Below, one piece after another: positions 1 through 5,203 of a stretch of DNA of 15,124 bases. Numbering within the stretch: position 1 is the stretch's first letter; each line of letters begins with the position of its first letter. A model generated the notes under the pieces. It was not told the origin of the DNA. It saw nothing but the letters and a program-made list of their open reading frames with translations, and made no database searches. The stretch covers positions 1 through 15,124 of the forward strand of contig DATLRD010000059.1 of the NCBI GenBank assembly GCA_035534855.1, read 5' to 3'. The DNA comes from DATARH01 sp035534855. GTDB taxonomy: Bacteria; Pseudomonadota; Alphaproteobacteria; ATCC43930; CGMCC-115725. The position numbers and the translations under genes are program-made.

Positions 1-111
1 CGGATCGAGCGGGTGATGCGCCGGCATGGCATCCGGGCTCGGGCGCCGCAGCGGATCCACTCCGCCATCGGATACATCACCCCCGATCAAGCAGAGGCGA
101 AATCCGCATAA
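1..111 (+). pseudogene. IS3-family transposase (OrfB) remnant with internal deletion
   Basis: The frame open from base 1 to the TAA at 109-111 encodes 36 residues. The first part, RIERVMRRHGIRAR, is typical of the N-terminal helix-turn-helix_21 region of IS3-family OrfB. It is followed directly by QRIHSAIGYITPDQAEAKSA, which is the extreme C-terminus of the same protein, after the DDE catalytic core. The whole rve integrase core, normally around 200 residues, is missing between residues 15 and 17, and the frame is kept. The upstream part of OrfB lies outside the window. The remnant cannot transpose by itself. Its end lies directly against the broken merA gene, so this element is the likely cause of that break. 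Family assignment is from motif recognition only. Confidence 0.8.
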
Positions 112-322
112 CCCGGTGTCCACCAAACCGGGGGAAGGTCACGCAACCGATATTGACGCAGGTGCCGCCGATCGTCCCGTGCCCGATCAGCGCGACGTGC
201 GCCCCCTGGTCGGCGGCGGTGATGGCCGCCGAGAAGCCAGCCGACCCGGCGCCGATGACGGCGAGATCGTACGGTCCGTTCGGCTTCTCGGCATTTGAGG
301 CGCAGCAATCGTGCGGGGTCAT
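77..322 (-). pseudogene. merA: Truncated mercuric reductase MerA (N-terminal fragment)
   Basis: Mercuric reductase uses NADPH to reduce Hg(II) to Hg(0) in the cytoplasm. The ATG at 322 opens with a short tail holding a vicinal cysteine pair (residues 6-7), then the FAD-binding motif GAGSAGFSAA and the redox-active motif GGTCVNIGC. Similarity stops there, at about base 140, where the expected PSK is replaced by residues read from the IS3-type end until a TGA at 77-79. About 60 of the usual 460 or more residues of the catalytic core remain. The NADPH domain, dimer interface and C-terminal Cys-Cys are absent, so the product is almost certainly inactive. There is no N-terminal NmerA metal-binding domain, which is common in MerA of this style. 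The start is 22 bp after the preceding gene. A GGAGG lies 14 bases upstream of the ATG, which is far; a GTG immediately before it is an alternative start. Confidence 0.87.
112..140 (+). mobile_element. Terminal sequence of the IS3-family remnant
   Basis: Between the transposase stop codon and the point where MerA similarity begins, about 29 bases form a short imperfect hairpin (CCCGGT paired with ACCGGG) and end in GGTCA. This is the position and style of an IS3-family right end, which usually closes with TCA. The exact last base is uncertain by two or three positions because the MerA valine codon GTG can be read from either side. No target-site duplication can be checked, since the other end of the IS is not in view. 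Confidence 0.6.
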
Positions 323-344
323 CACAGGAATGTTTTCCTCCAAA

Positions 345-1697
345 CTAAAGCATGGAGCCGATATCCGATGCGGCGGTCGGATAGGCAAAGATCGTCTGCA
401 TGAGATCATCGGCGGTAAGCCCGTGGCGCACCGCGAGAGCAAAGAGGTTGATCACTTCGTCGGCATGCGGGCCGACGAGATGGGCACCGAGAATGCGCCC
501 GCTGCCCTCTTCGACGAGGGTCTTAAACCCGTAAACCGTCTCGGCAACCCGGCGCGCCGTGTACCAGTCAGGCACCTTCTGGCTTTTGACCTGAAACTTG
601 AGGCCCGCCGCGCGGGCCTCCGCCTCGCCCAGGCCCACTGCCGCGATCGGCGGCAACGTAAAGGCGACGCTCGGCACGCCCCGATAGTCCGGCCGGTGCC
701 GGTTGCCGTCGAGCAGATTGCCCGCGACTACCTTGCCGTCATGGCTCGATACCGGCGTTAGCGGCGGCCCTTTTTGGGCCGCGTCACCGGCCGCATAGAC
801 GGCCGGGTTGGAAACGCTCTGCAAAAATTCGTTGAGGACAAGCCGCCCCTTTTCGACGGCGACACCGGCCGAGGAGAGGTTGAGCGCGTCGAGATCGGGC
901 GCGCGCCCGGCGGCATGCAGGACGAGATCGGCGCGCACCTCGACCTCTTGGCTTCCTGCCCGCGCGCGCACCGTAAAGCCGCTGCCGTCGCGCTCGATCG
1001 CCTCAACCTCCGTGCCGGTTTGCACCGCAACGCCGATTTCCGTGAACTTCTCCATGAGCCAGCCGACTAGCTCGGGTTCAAACTGCGTCAGCATGTGATC
1101 GGCCCGTTGCAGCACCGTCACTTTTGCGCCGGCGCGCGCGGCGATATGCGAGAACTCGGCCGCGATGTAGCCGCCGCCCACCATGACGATGCGCGCCGGA
1201 AGCTTCGCCAACTCAAGGAACTGATCGCTGGTAATCAGATGCTCGGCACCGGGAAAGGTAAGCGGCACCGGCCGCGCTCCGATCGCGATGAGCACATGCC
1301 GGGCCTGAATGGCTTGCCCGCCAACCTCGATCGCACCCGGTCCGGTGAAGCGCGCCATACCGTGAATCGCATCAATGCCGCGCTCGGCTAAACGCTGTTC
1401 CTGCTTTTGCGGCACGGGATCGGTAAAGCTGCGCTTGAAGGCGATGAGATCGGGCCAGCTAATCCCGAGATCGCCGGTCACGCCCCGGCCGCGCATGCGT
1501 CGGGCCATATCGATCGCCTCGGCACCGCTGATCAGTATCTTTTTCGGATCGCAGCCGCGCAGCGCACAGGTGCCGCCGAACGGCAGGTGATCGATCACGG
1601 CAACCGACCATCCCGCCGCGCGCACCCGCGCGCTGACGACCTGCGCGGCCGTGCCGCTGCCGATGACGGCAAGATCGTATGCTTTACCATCGCTCAT
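345..1697 (-). CDS. Class I pyridine nucleotide-disulfide oxidoreductase (glutathione reductase-like) in mer operon
   Basis: This is a 450-residue FAD/NAD(P)H flavoenzyme of the glutathione reductase/lipoamide dehydrogenase/MerA superfamily. It shows the FAD motif GSGTAAQ (residues 13-19), a redox disulfide CALRGC (C44, C49), the NAD(P)H motif VGGGYIAAEF (173-182), the second FAD motif YAAGDAA (301-307), and a C-terminal dimerisation domain. The usual catalytic His of HPT...E is replaced by Tyr439 (FAYPTAASD). MerA also carries a Tyr there, but this protein has no C-terminal Cys-Cys pair, so it is not MerA. It may recycle a low-molecular-weight thiol or another disulfide for mercury handling; the substrate is unknown. 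The start at 1697 is chosen for its GGGAGGG site 7 bases upstream and its ATGA overlap with merF, which implies translational coupling. A longer open frame upstream runs through merF and is not coding. Confidence 0.85.
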   Translation of the reverse strand: MSDGKAYDLAVIGSGTAAQVVSARVRAAGWSVAVIDHLPFGGTCALRGCDPKKILISGAEAIDMARRMRGRGVTGDLGISWPDLIAFKRSFTDPVPQKQEQRLAERGIDAIHGMARFTGPGAIEVGGQAIQARHVLIAIGARPVPLTFPGAEHLITSDQFLELAKLPARIVMVGGGYIAAEFSHIAARAGAKVTVLQRADHMLTQFEPELVGWLMEKFTEIGVAVQTGTEVEAIERDGSGFTVRARAGSQEVEVRADLVLHAAGRAPDLDALNLSSAGVAVEKGRLVLNEFLQSVSNPAVYAAGDAAQKGPPLTPVSSHDGKVVAGNLLDGNRHRPDYRGVPSVAFTLPPIAAVGLGEAEARAAGLKFQVKSQKVPDWYTARRVAETVYGFKTLVEEGSGRILGAHLVGPHADEVINLFALAVRHGLTADDLMQTIFAYPTAASDIGSML

Positions 1698-1948
1698 GCG
1701 CAGTCCCTCCCTTTTGCCTCTTTTGCGCTCTGGTCGCACCAATTGGCCGCGACGTGCCGGCGGTAAAGCCGAAGGCCCACCAGAGCGGCGCCGACGAGCA
1801 GCACCGGGATAGCAATATACGCCGCACTGGTCAGCCAGGCGGTAAGGCCGATGCCTCCGAGCATGACCGCAAGCAACGGGGTTGCGCAGCACAGCGCGAC
1901 GAGCGCAGCGCCGATGGCGGTACTGGTGATCAGCGAGCGGTCTGACAT
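1694..1948 (-). CDS. merF: MerF-like mercury transport protein
   Basis: This is an 84-residue inner-membrane protein with two hydrophobic helices (about residues 8-30 and 35-60) and a vicinal Cys pair, ALCCATP (C20, C21), inside the first helix. That is the MerF hallmark. In the family, MerF carries Hg(II) across the inner membrane using this pair and a second Cys pair on the cytoplasmic side near the C-terminus. Here the second pair is not vicinal: C71 and C83 are 12 residues apart. The gene starts 6 bp after the merP stop with only a weak Shine-Dalgarno, and its stop overlaps the next start codon as ATGA, so it is probably translated by coupling. Length is close to the 81-residue classical MerF. 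A short MerT-type protein is the alternative name, but two helices fit MerF better. Confidence 0.82.
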   Translation of the reverse strand: MSDRSLITSTAIGAALVALCCATPLLAVMLGGIGLTAWLTSAAYIAIPVLLVGAALVGLRLYRRHVAANWCDQSAKEAKGRDCA

Positions 1949-1954
1949 GCCCGT

Positions 1955-2251
1955 TCAATTCGCGAGTTTGGCAGGATATCCGGCATCCGTCGGTGCGGCG
2001 ATGAGTGCCGGCAGGGTGGCAACCGTATCGTCAAACGTGACAGTCGCCATGAAGGGCGACATTTTTGTAGCCTGTTTGATCTCGACCGCCTTGACGCCTG
2101 GAACGCGCATCAATGACTGCTTGACGATCGGCGGACAGAGCACGCAGTCCGCGTTTTTAATGTCCAAAACGACGGACTTTTCCGCCGCTTGCGCCGACAA
2201 CGGCAACAGCATGAACGTGAGGGTGGTGGCTATGGTGAATTGGCGAATCAT
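1955..2251 (-). CDS. merP: Periplasmic mercury-binding protein MerP
   Basis: This is a 98-residue protein with an N-terminal signal peptide (hydrophobic stretch, cleavage probably after SAQA at residue 22) and a single heavy-metal-associated (HMA) ferredoxin-like domain. It binds Hg(II) in the periplasm and hands it to the inner-membrane transporter. The metal site is DCVLC (C36, C39). The usual GMTCxxC is altered to NADCVLC, so the conserved Met-Thr before the first Cys is lost. Downstream PGVKAVEI and a C-terminal DAGYPAKL match the family fold. The start at 2251 has a GGGAG site 8 bases upstream and lies 17 bp after merT. The longer frame upstream overlaps merT and is rejected. Confidence 0.88.
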   Translation of the reverse strand: MIRQFTIATTLTFMLLPLSAQAAEKSVVLDIKNADCVLCPPIVKQSLMRVPGVKAVEIKQATKMSPFMATVTFDDTVATLPALIAAPTDAGYPAKLAN

Positions 2252-2268
2252 GGTTTGTCTCCCCGCGG

Positions 2269-2712
2269 TTAGAGGAACAACGTGATGAGTTTTGGGAAAC
2301 CGATCGCGATCACGACGAGGACTCCCGCGCTCCAGAGACCAATCTTCGCGATACGATTCGAAGCCGGCTTGGCGCAGTAAGAGCCGTCGGCGCAGGCTGG
2401 CTTCCAATAGACGAGATAAGCGCCATAGCCGATGAACCCGAGGGCGACCGCCGCGAAGATCGGCTGATAGGGTTCAAGGGCGGTCAGATTGCTGATCCAG
2501 GCACCACTGATGCCCAACGTGAAGAGGGCAAAAGGAATCACACAACATGAAGCCGCACCGAGCGCGGCCATAATTCCACCCGCGGCAAGAAGCCTTGGCG
2601 TGCTCGCAGGGCGTGCGTCGTTCTGCGGATCGGGCGCCGCCCTCATCGTTGCCGCCGAGGGTTCGATTCCAGGCCGGGCACGTTCGAGCAGATTTTGTGC
2701 TTTTTCGCTCAT
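2269..2712 (-). CDS. merT: Mercuric ion transporter MerT with N-terminal extension
   Basis: This is a 147-residue inner-membrane protein. The C-terminal ~105 residues match MerT: helix 1 with the vicinal pair ASCCVIPF (C56, C57), the conserved GISGAWISNLTALEPYQPIF, a second helix, a cytoplasmic loop Cys pair (C107, C113), and a third helix ending GFPKLITLFL. MerT takes Hg(II) from MerP and moves it into the cytoplasm. Classical MerT is 116 residues; this one has about 30-45 extra polar N-terminal residues without a recognisable domain. The ATG at 2712 is preferred because the predicted transcript starts about there, which would make the mRNA leaderless. An ATG at 2721 lies inside the -10 element and cannot be used from this promoter. 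An internal ATG at 2646 would give a classical length but has no good Shine-Dalgarno. Confidence 0.88.
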   Translation of the reverse strand: MSEKAQNLLERARPGIEPSAATMRAAPDPQNDARPASTPRLLAAGGIMAALGAASCCVIPFALFTLGISGAWISNLTALEPYQPIFAAVALGFIGYGAYLVYWKPACADGSYCAKPASNRIAKIGLWSAGVLVVIAIGFPKLITLFL

Positions 2713-2719
2713 GGTCAGC

Positions 2720-2750
2720 ATGCTAAATCCTGTAGTTACTACAGGATCAA
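2720..2750 (-). promoter_or_regulatory. MerR-type promoter and operator for merTPF (PmerT)
   Basis: On the minus strand, TTGATC (2745-2750) is followed by exactly 19 bases and then TAGCAT (2720-2725). The overlong 19-bp spacer is the hallmark of MerR-family promoters, which need DNA untwisting by the metal-bound regulator. The spacer holds a perfect inverted repeat, ATCCTGTAGT / ACTACAGGAT, with one central base (2727-2747). It resembles known mer operators. Expected transcription start is near 2713. merR is divergent, so the same operator probably also represses merR. Confidence 0.9.
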
Positions 2751-2763
2751 GGAGAAAATTTTG

Positions 2764-3195
2764 ATGTCCTCAGCCGCCCCTCAGCAACCTTTCGCGCTGC
2801 CGATCGGTGAACTGTCCCGGCGGACCGGGGTCAATATCGAGACCATCCGCTATTACGAGCGGATCAAGATGCTACCGGCGCCGCCGCGCACGTCGAATGG
2901 GCGGCGGGTCTATGGGCCGGCCGAGACACGCGTGCTTGTTTTCATTCGCCGTTCTCGCGAACTGGGTTTTACGCTCGACGAAGTGCGCGCTCTACTGGCG
3001 CTCTCCCAACACAACGACCGCACGAGCTGCGCCGAGGGGCGTGAGCTTGCGGCGGATCATCTTACCGATGTTCGGGCAAAGATTGCCGACCTCCGGTCGA
3101 TGGAGCGTGTCCTGGCTGACACGGTGCGGCGGTGCGATGCCGGGGAAGTGCCCGGATGCCCCCTGATCGACACCCTTTCATGGTCGTCATTTTGA
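2764..3195 (+). CDS. merR: MerR mercury-responsive transcriptional regulator
   Basis: This is a 143-residue regulator. The N-terminal winged helix-turn-helix reads LPIGELSRRTGVNIETIRYYERI (about residues 13-35). The dimerisation helix and Hg(II) site follow. The three metal-binding cysteines are present: TSCAEGR, then RRCDAGEVPGCPLID. The two C-terminal Cys are 8 residues apart, against 9 in Tn501 MerR, a variation I recall from other proteobacterial MerR proteins. Without Hg(II) it represses, and with Hg(II) it activates, the divergent merTPF promoter immediately upstream. The start at 2764 has an AAGGAG (2749-2754) 9 bases upstream. The frame is open further upstream, through the operator, and that part is rejected as coding. 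The protein looks intact, so regulation may still work although merA is broken. Confidence 0.93.
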   Translation: MSSAAPQQPFALPIGELSRRTGVNIETIRYYERIKMLPAPPRTSNGRRVYGPAETRVLVFIRRSRELGFTLDEVRALLALSQHNDRTSCAEGRELAADHLTDVRAKIADLRSMERVLADTVRRCDAGEVPGCPLIDTLSWSSF

Positions 3196-3406
3196 ACATT
3201 GAGTGGCGGCGTTCTTTGAACGCTATGTGGCACAAATCGCTGAGACGCCCGCCGACCTGGGCACGCCGATCCGCTTTCCCGTCCGACTATCATTCTGTCC
3301 GGTTTGGCGCCTCAGCCCCAGGATTGCCGGACATTTGGGGTGACCGCTCATCGAGCGTTTTACGGACACCCCGGCCAAAGAGCCACAGACCCGGCGTCGC
3401 ATGCGT
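3196..3406. other. Non-coding or decayed stretch after merR
   Basis: No convincing gene is seen. On the plus strand, from about 3203, a frame reads GTG-start VAAFFERYVAQIAETPADLG before running to a stop near 3343. It has protein-like composition and may be a gene relic, but I cannot assign it. Bases 3339-3370 form an imperfect hairpin (GGTGACCG with CGGACACC, one mismatch, and GCTC-ATC-GAGC inside). The stretch could be the inner end of a lost IS element. Confidence 0.4.
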
Positions 3407-3451
3407 CAGATAATCCTCAAAATCCTGCGCCAGATAATTTTCAAAATGACA
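3407..3451. repeat. Paired direct repeats resembling an IS terminus
   Basis: Two 17-base copies, CAGATAATCCTCAAAAT (3407-3423) and CAGATAATTTTCAAAAT (3431-3447), differ at two positions and lie 24 bp apart. The second copy runs into GACA, so an element ending in CA at 3451 would fit. Multiple terminal repeats ending in CA are typical of IS21-family ends. No transposase is present, so the IS21 assignment is inference. Confidence 0.45.
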
Positions 3452-3479
3452 CCCTAAAACAACCGGGGCCGAACTGCCG

Positions 3480-3848
3480 TCAGGGGGTGCGGAGAACGCG
3501 CTCGACCTCGCCGGCGGCAACCCCATAAATCTCGGCCACCTGGGCCGCCGTCATGCCGTACTTCAACCAGACGCGGATGCGGGCGACATGCGCGGCCGGG
3601 ATGCCGGGCTTCCTCGGCGGCTTGGCGCTGGTCGGCGCTTTCGGTTCGTCACGCAGGACCGGCGCCGCCCGGCTCGCCGCCAGCACGCGCGGTTTGCGTA
3701 CCGCCTCACCGGCCGGGGTGGTTTCCCGAAGGGATGGCTCGACGCGTTGGGGTTTGGGCGCAAAGAGCGCCTCAGCCGCCTGGCGCGCGCTCGTGCTCTG
3801 CTCGCGACTATTGCCGCGATCGTCGTACTGTGGTGATCGATTGAACAA
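3480..3848 (-). CDS. Small protein with C-terminal helix-turn-helix, function unknown
   Basis: This is a 122-residue protein. The N-terminal two thirds is polar, rich in Pro, Ala, Arg and Lys, and probably disordered. The C-terminal ~40 residues (IPAAHVARIRVWLKYGMTAA, then QVAEIYGVAAGEVERVLR) look like a resolvase/Hin-type HTH: a short helix, a G-M-T turn, then a recognition helix after YGV. It may bind DNA, but the target is unknown. I recall similar short proteins as hypotheticals in Rhizobiales genomes; this is memory, not a search. The start is a TTG at 3848, with GGAG 6 bases upstream; no ATG precedes the conserved-looking MFNRSPQYDD opening. Flanks are IS scars on both sides, so it may be cargo or a passenger of a mobile element. 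Confidence 0.65.
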   Translation of the reverse strand: MFNRSPQYDDRGNSREQSTSARQAAEALFAPKPQRVEPSLRETTPAGEAVRKPRVLAASRAAPVLRDEPKAPTSAKPPRKPGIPAAHVARIRVWLKYGMTAAQVAEIYGVAAGEVERVLRTP

Positions 3849-4098
3849 GATTGCTCCGCGATAGTATCCGCCGCCGCGAGCGGCGAAGTGGGTTCAGGAT
3901 TTCATCAAGCTGGACTTCAAAAGTTGGTGTGCGGGTTGAATATTTCAAGAACGTCGCGGTGCTTCCAAAACTTCCCGTGCGGTCCATCCAGCCGGCGATT
4001 TTGCACTCGGATTCCGCACGCGGAAAGGAGAGGGATTTCAGCGGTTTGGGGTTTGAGCAGAATGTTTCATAACCGCTATGTTCTCAGGTAGTTCTGCA
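3849..4098. other. Intergenic stretch without a recognised gene
   Basis: About 250 bases upstream of the small HTH gene hold no supported ORF. Small structures are a hairpin CGCCG / CGGCG close to the gene start (about 3870-3890) and a 7-bp inverted repeat AGCGGTT (4040-4046) / AACCGCT (4071-4077). The base composition is less GC-rich than the neighbouring genes. The promoter of the HTH gene should lie here, but I cannot pick out a clear one. Confidence 0.4.
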
Positions 4099-4405
4099 AG
4101 AGGTTGACCCGAAAGTGAGTTGAGTGATTTCAGGTCTTGTGATTCGGTCGTCGTTGCGAACAGCGACTAAGGCACAAGATGTGGACTGAAATCACTCGAC
4201 CGAAGTATCGGCGGGACGGATTGCGCTATGCAAGCGACACGACGACCCAGGAATGGGCGGTGATTGCGCCGTTGCTGCCGCCGCCGCACGAGGGCCGAGG
4301 CCGGCCGCGCACGACAGACTTGGGCGCGGTGGTGAACGCGATTTTCTACATCGCCCAAACCGGTTGCCAGTGGCGCATGCTACCGAAGGATTTTCCACCC
4401 TACAC
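4099..4405 (+). mobile_element. Truncated IS5-family insertion sequence (left end)
   Basis: The left end is placed near 4099 (AGAGGTTGACCCGAAAGTGA), about 80 bp before the transposase start, which suits an IS5-family terminus. The element stops about 300 bp later, where transposase similarity is lost and the 3' flank of the SDR gene begins. The right end and its inverted repeat are absent, so the exact left boundary cannot be confirmed by pairing. Confidence 0.6.
4119..4200 (+). promoter_or_regulatory. Nested hairpin enclosing the IS5 transposase start codon
   Basis: Three stems nest in order. The outer stem pairs 4119-4133 with 4186-4200 (15 bp, one G-T). The middle stem pairs TCTTGTG (4135-4141) with CACAAGA (4173-4179). 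The inner stem pairs GTCGTT (4150-4155) with AGCGAC (4162-4167) around a 6-base loop. The ATG at 4179-4181 lies at the middle stem, so folding of a transcript entering from outside would hide the start. Such structures limit transposase expression from flanking promoters in several IS families; that role is inferred here. Confidence 0.6.
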
Positions 4406-4448
4406 GGACGGTACAGCCCAATACCCGGGTATGGGGGAGGCTCAGTAA
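4179..4448 (+). pseudogene. IS5-family transposase, N-terminal fragment
   Basis: From the ATG at 4179 the first ~74 residues match the N-terminal DUF4096 region of IS5-family transposases: MWTEITRPKYRRDGLRYASD, then EWAVIAPLLPPPHEGRGRPR, AVVNAIFYIAQTGCQWRMLP and KDFPPYT. After that the usual VQxYFYxWR continuation is missing and unrelated residues (DGTAQYPGMGEAQ) lead to a TAA at 4446-4448. The DDE catalytic domain is completely absent. The last codons overlap the 3' end of the convergent SDR gene by a few bases, which shows that the junction, not the reading frame, sets the end. It is inactive. Confidence 0.82.
4418..4437 (-). terminator. Palindrome downstream of the SDR gene, possible terminator
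   Basis: CCCAATACCC (4418-4427) faces GGGTATGGGG (4428-4437) with one mismatch; the core ATACCCGGGTAT is a perfect 12-base palindrome. It lies 4 bases past the SDR stop on the minus strand. There is no T-run after it, so it is a weak candidate as an intrinsic terminator. Confidence 0.35.
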
Positions 4449-5191
4449 TACGCGGCGCCGCCGTTGACGTGGATCGTCTGTCCGGTGATGAAGCCGCCGG
4501 CATCGGTGACCAGAAACAGGCAGGTCGCGGCGATCTCGTCGACCGTGCCCTGGCGGGCGAGCGGGATGCCCGAGGCATCGGGCGGCCGGTTGCCGTACCA
4601 CTCGGGGTTGTCGCGCCGTGTGTCGATGCTGCCCGGTGAGACGACATTGACCCGGACATGCGGCGCGAATTCCGAGGCGAGCCCGCGCGCCAGGCCGATC
4701 AGCGCCATCTTGACCGCCGATAGATGCGCGCGCCCCTTGCCGCGGCCCGAATAGGCGCCGTCGCCGACAAAGAACAGCACGTTTCCGTATTTGTTTTCGG
4801 CCATCTTTCCGATCAGCGCCCGGGTCAGATAGAACGCGCCGTCGAGCACGACGCCGCGCACCATCTCCCAATCCGCGTCGCTGACCTCGACAAACGGCAT
4901 GTGCGGGCGGATCGCGGCGTTGTTGATCAGGATGTCGACGCGGCCGAATTCGGATAGCGCCTTTGCCGCCAGCGCCTCGACCTCGTGCTTTTTCGCCATG
5001 TCGGCGAGCACCGCAATTGATTTGACCCCAAGCGCGCGGACCTCGCGCACGACCGCATCGGCCTCTTCCTGGTTGGTGCGGGCGTTGACGACGACGTGCG
5101 CGCCCTCCCCGGCCAGCTTCAATGCCGTCGCGCGGCCGATATTGCGGCCCGAGCCGGTTATCAGCGCGACCTTTCCGTCCAGCTTGCCCAT
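4442..5191 (-). CDS. Short-chain dehydrogenase/reductase (SDR) with degenerate active site
   Basis: This is a 249-residue classical-length SDR. The Rossmann part is intact: ALITGSGRNIGRA (nucleotide motif, residues 9-21), ADMAKK near 63 and NNAAI (90-94), plus the late SDR motif VNVVSPGSIDTRR (181-193) and the end FITGQTIHVNGGAAYY. The catalytic tetrad Asn-Ser-Tyr-Lys is mostly lost. The VNLxG asparagine aligns with Val115, the serine position falls at about Gly143-Asp144, and the YxxxK tyrosine aligns with Leu157 (HLSAVK), with His156 beside it; only Lys161 remains. It may bind NAD(P) without classical catalysis, or use another mechanism. I recall FabG-like proteins with this GRGKGRAHLSAVK form. 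It begins 12 bp after the LLM monooxygenase stop with a GGGGGAA site, so the two form an operon. Confidence 0.88.
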   Translation of the reverse strand: MGKLDGKVALITGSGRNIGRATALKLAGEGAHVVVNARTNQEEADAVVREVRALGVKSIAVLADMAKKHEVEALAAKALSEFGRVDILINNAAIRPHMPFVEVSDADWEMVRGVVLDGAFYLTRALIGKMAENKYGNVLFFVGDGAYSGRGKGRAHLSAVKMALIGLARGLASEFAPHVRVNVVSPGSIDTRRDNPEWYGNRPPDASGIPLARQGTVDEIAATCLFLVTDAGGFITGQTIHVNGGAAYY

Positions 5192-5203
5192 GGTTTCCCC
5201 CTT

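Noticed and set aside
153..761. Plus-strand frame of 202 codons opposite merA and the mer oxidoreductase
   Set aside because: It crosses two well-supported minus-strand genes and their gap, with no recognisable motif.
1698..1958. N-terminal extension of the mer oxidoreductase frame to 1958
   Set aside because: It overlaps merF in another frame; the protein family begins at the Met at 1697, which has a strong ribosome site.
3851..4091. Short plus-strand frames (73 and 67 codons) before the IS5 remnant
   Set aside because: No ribosome sites and no similarity to any family I recognise; they overlap each other in different frames.
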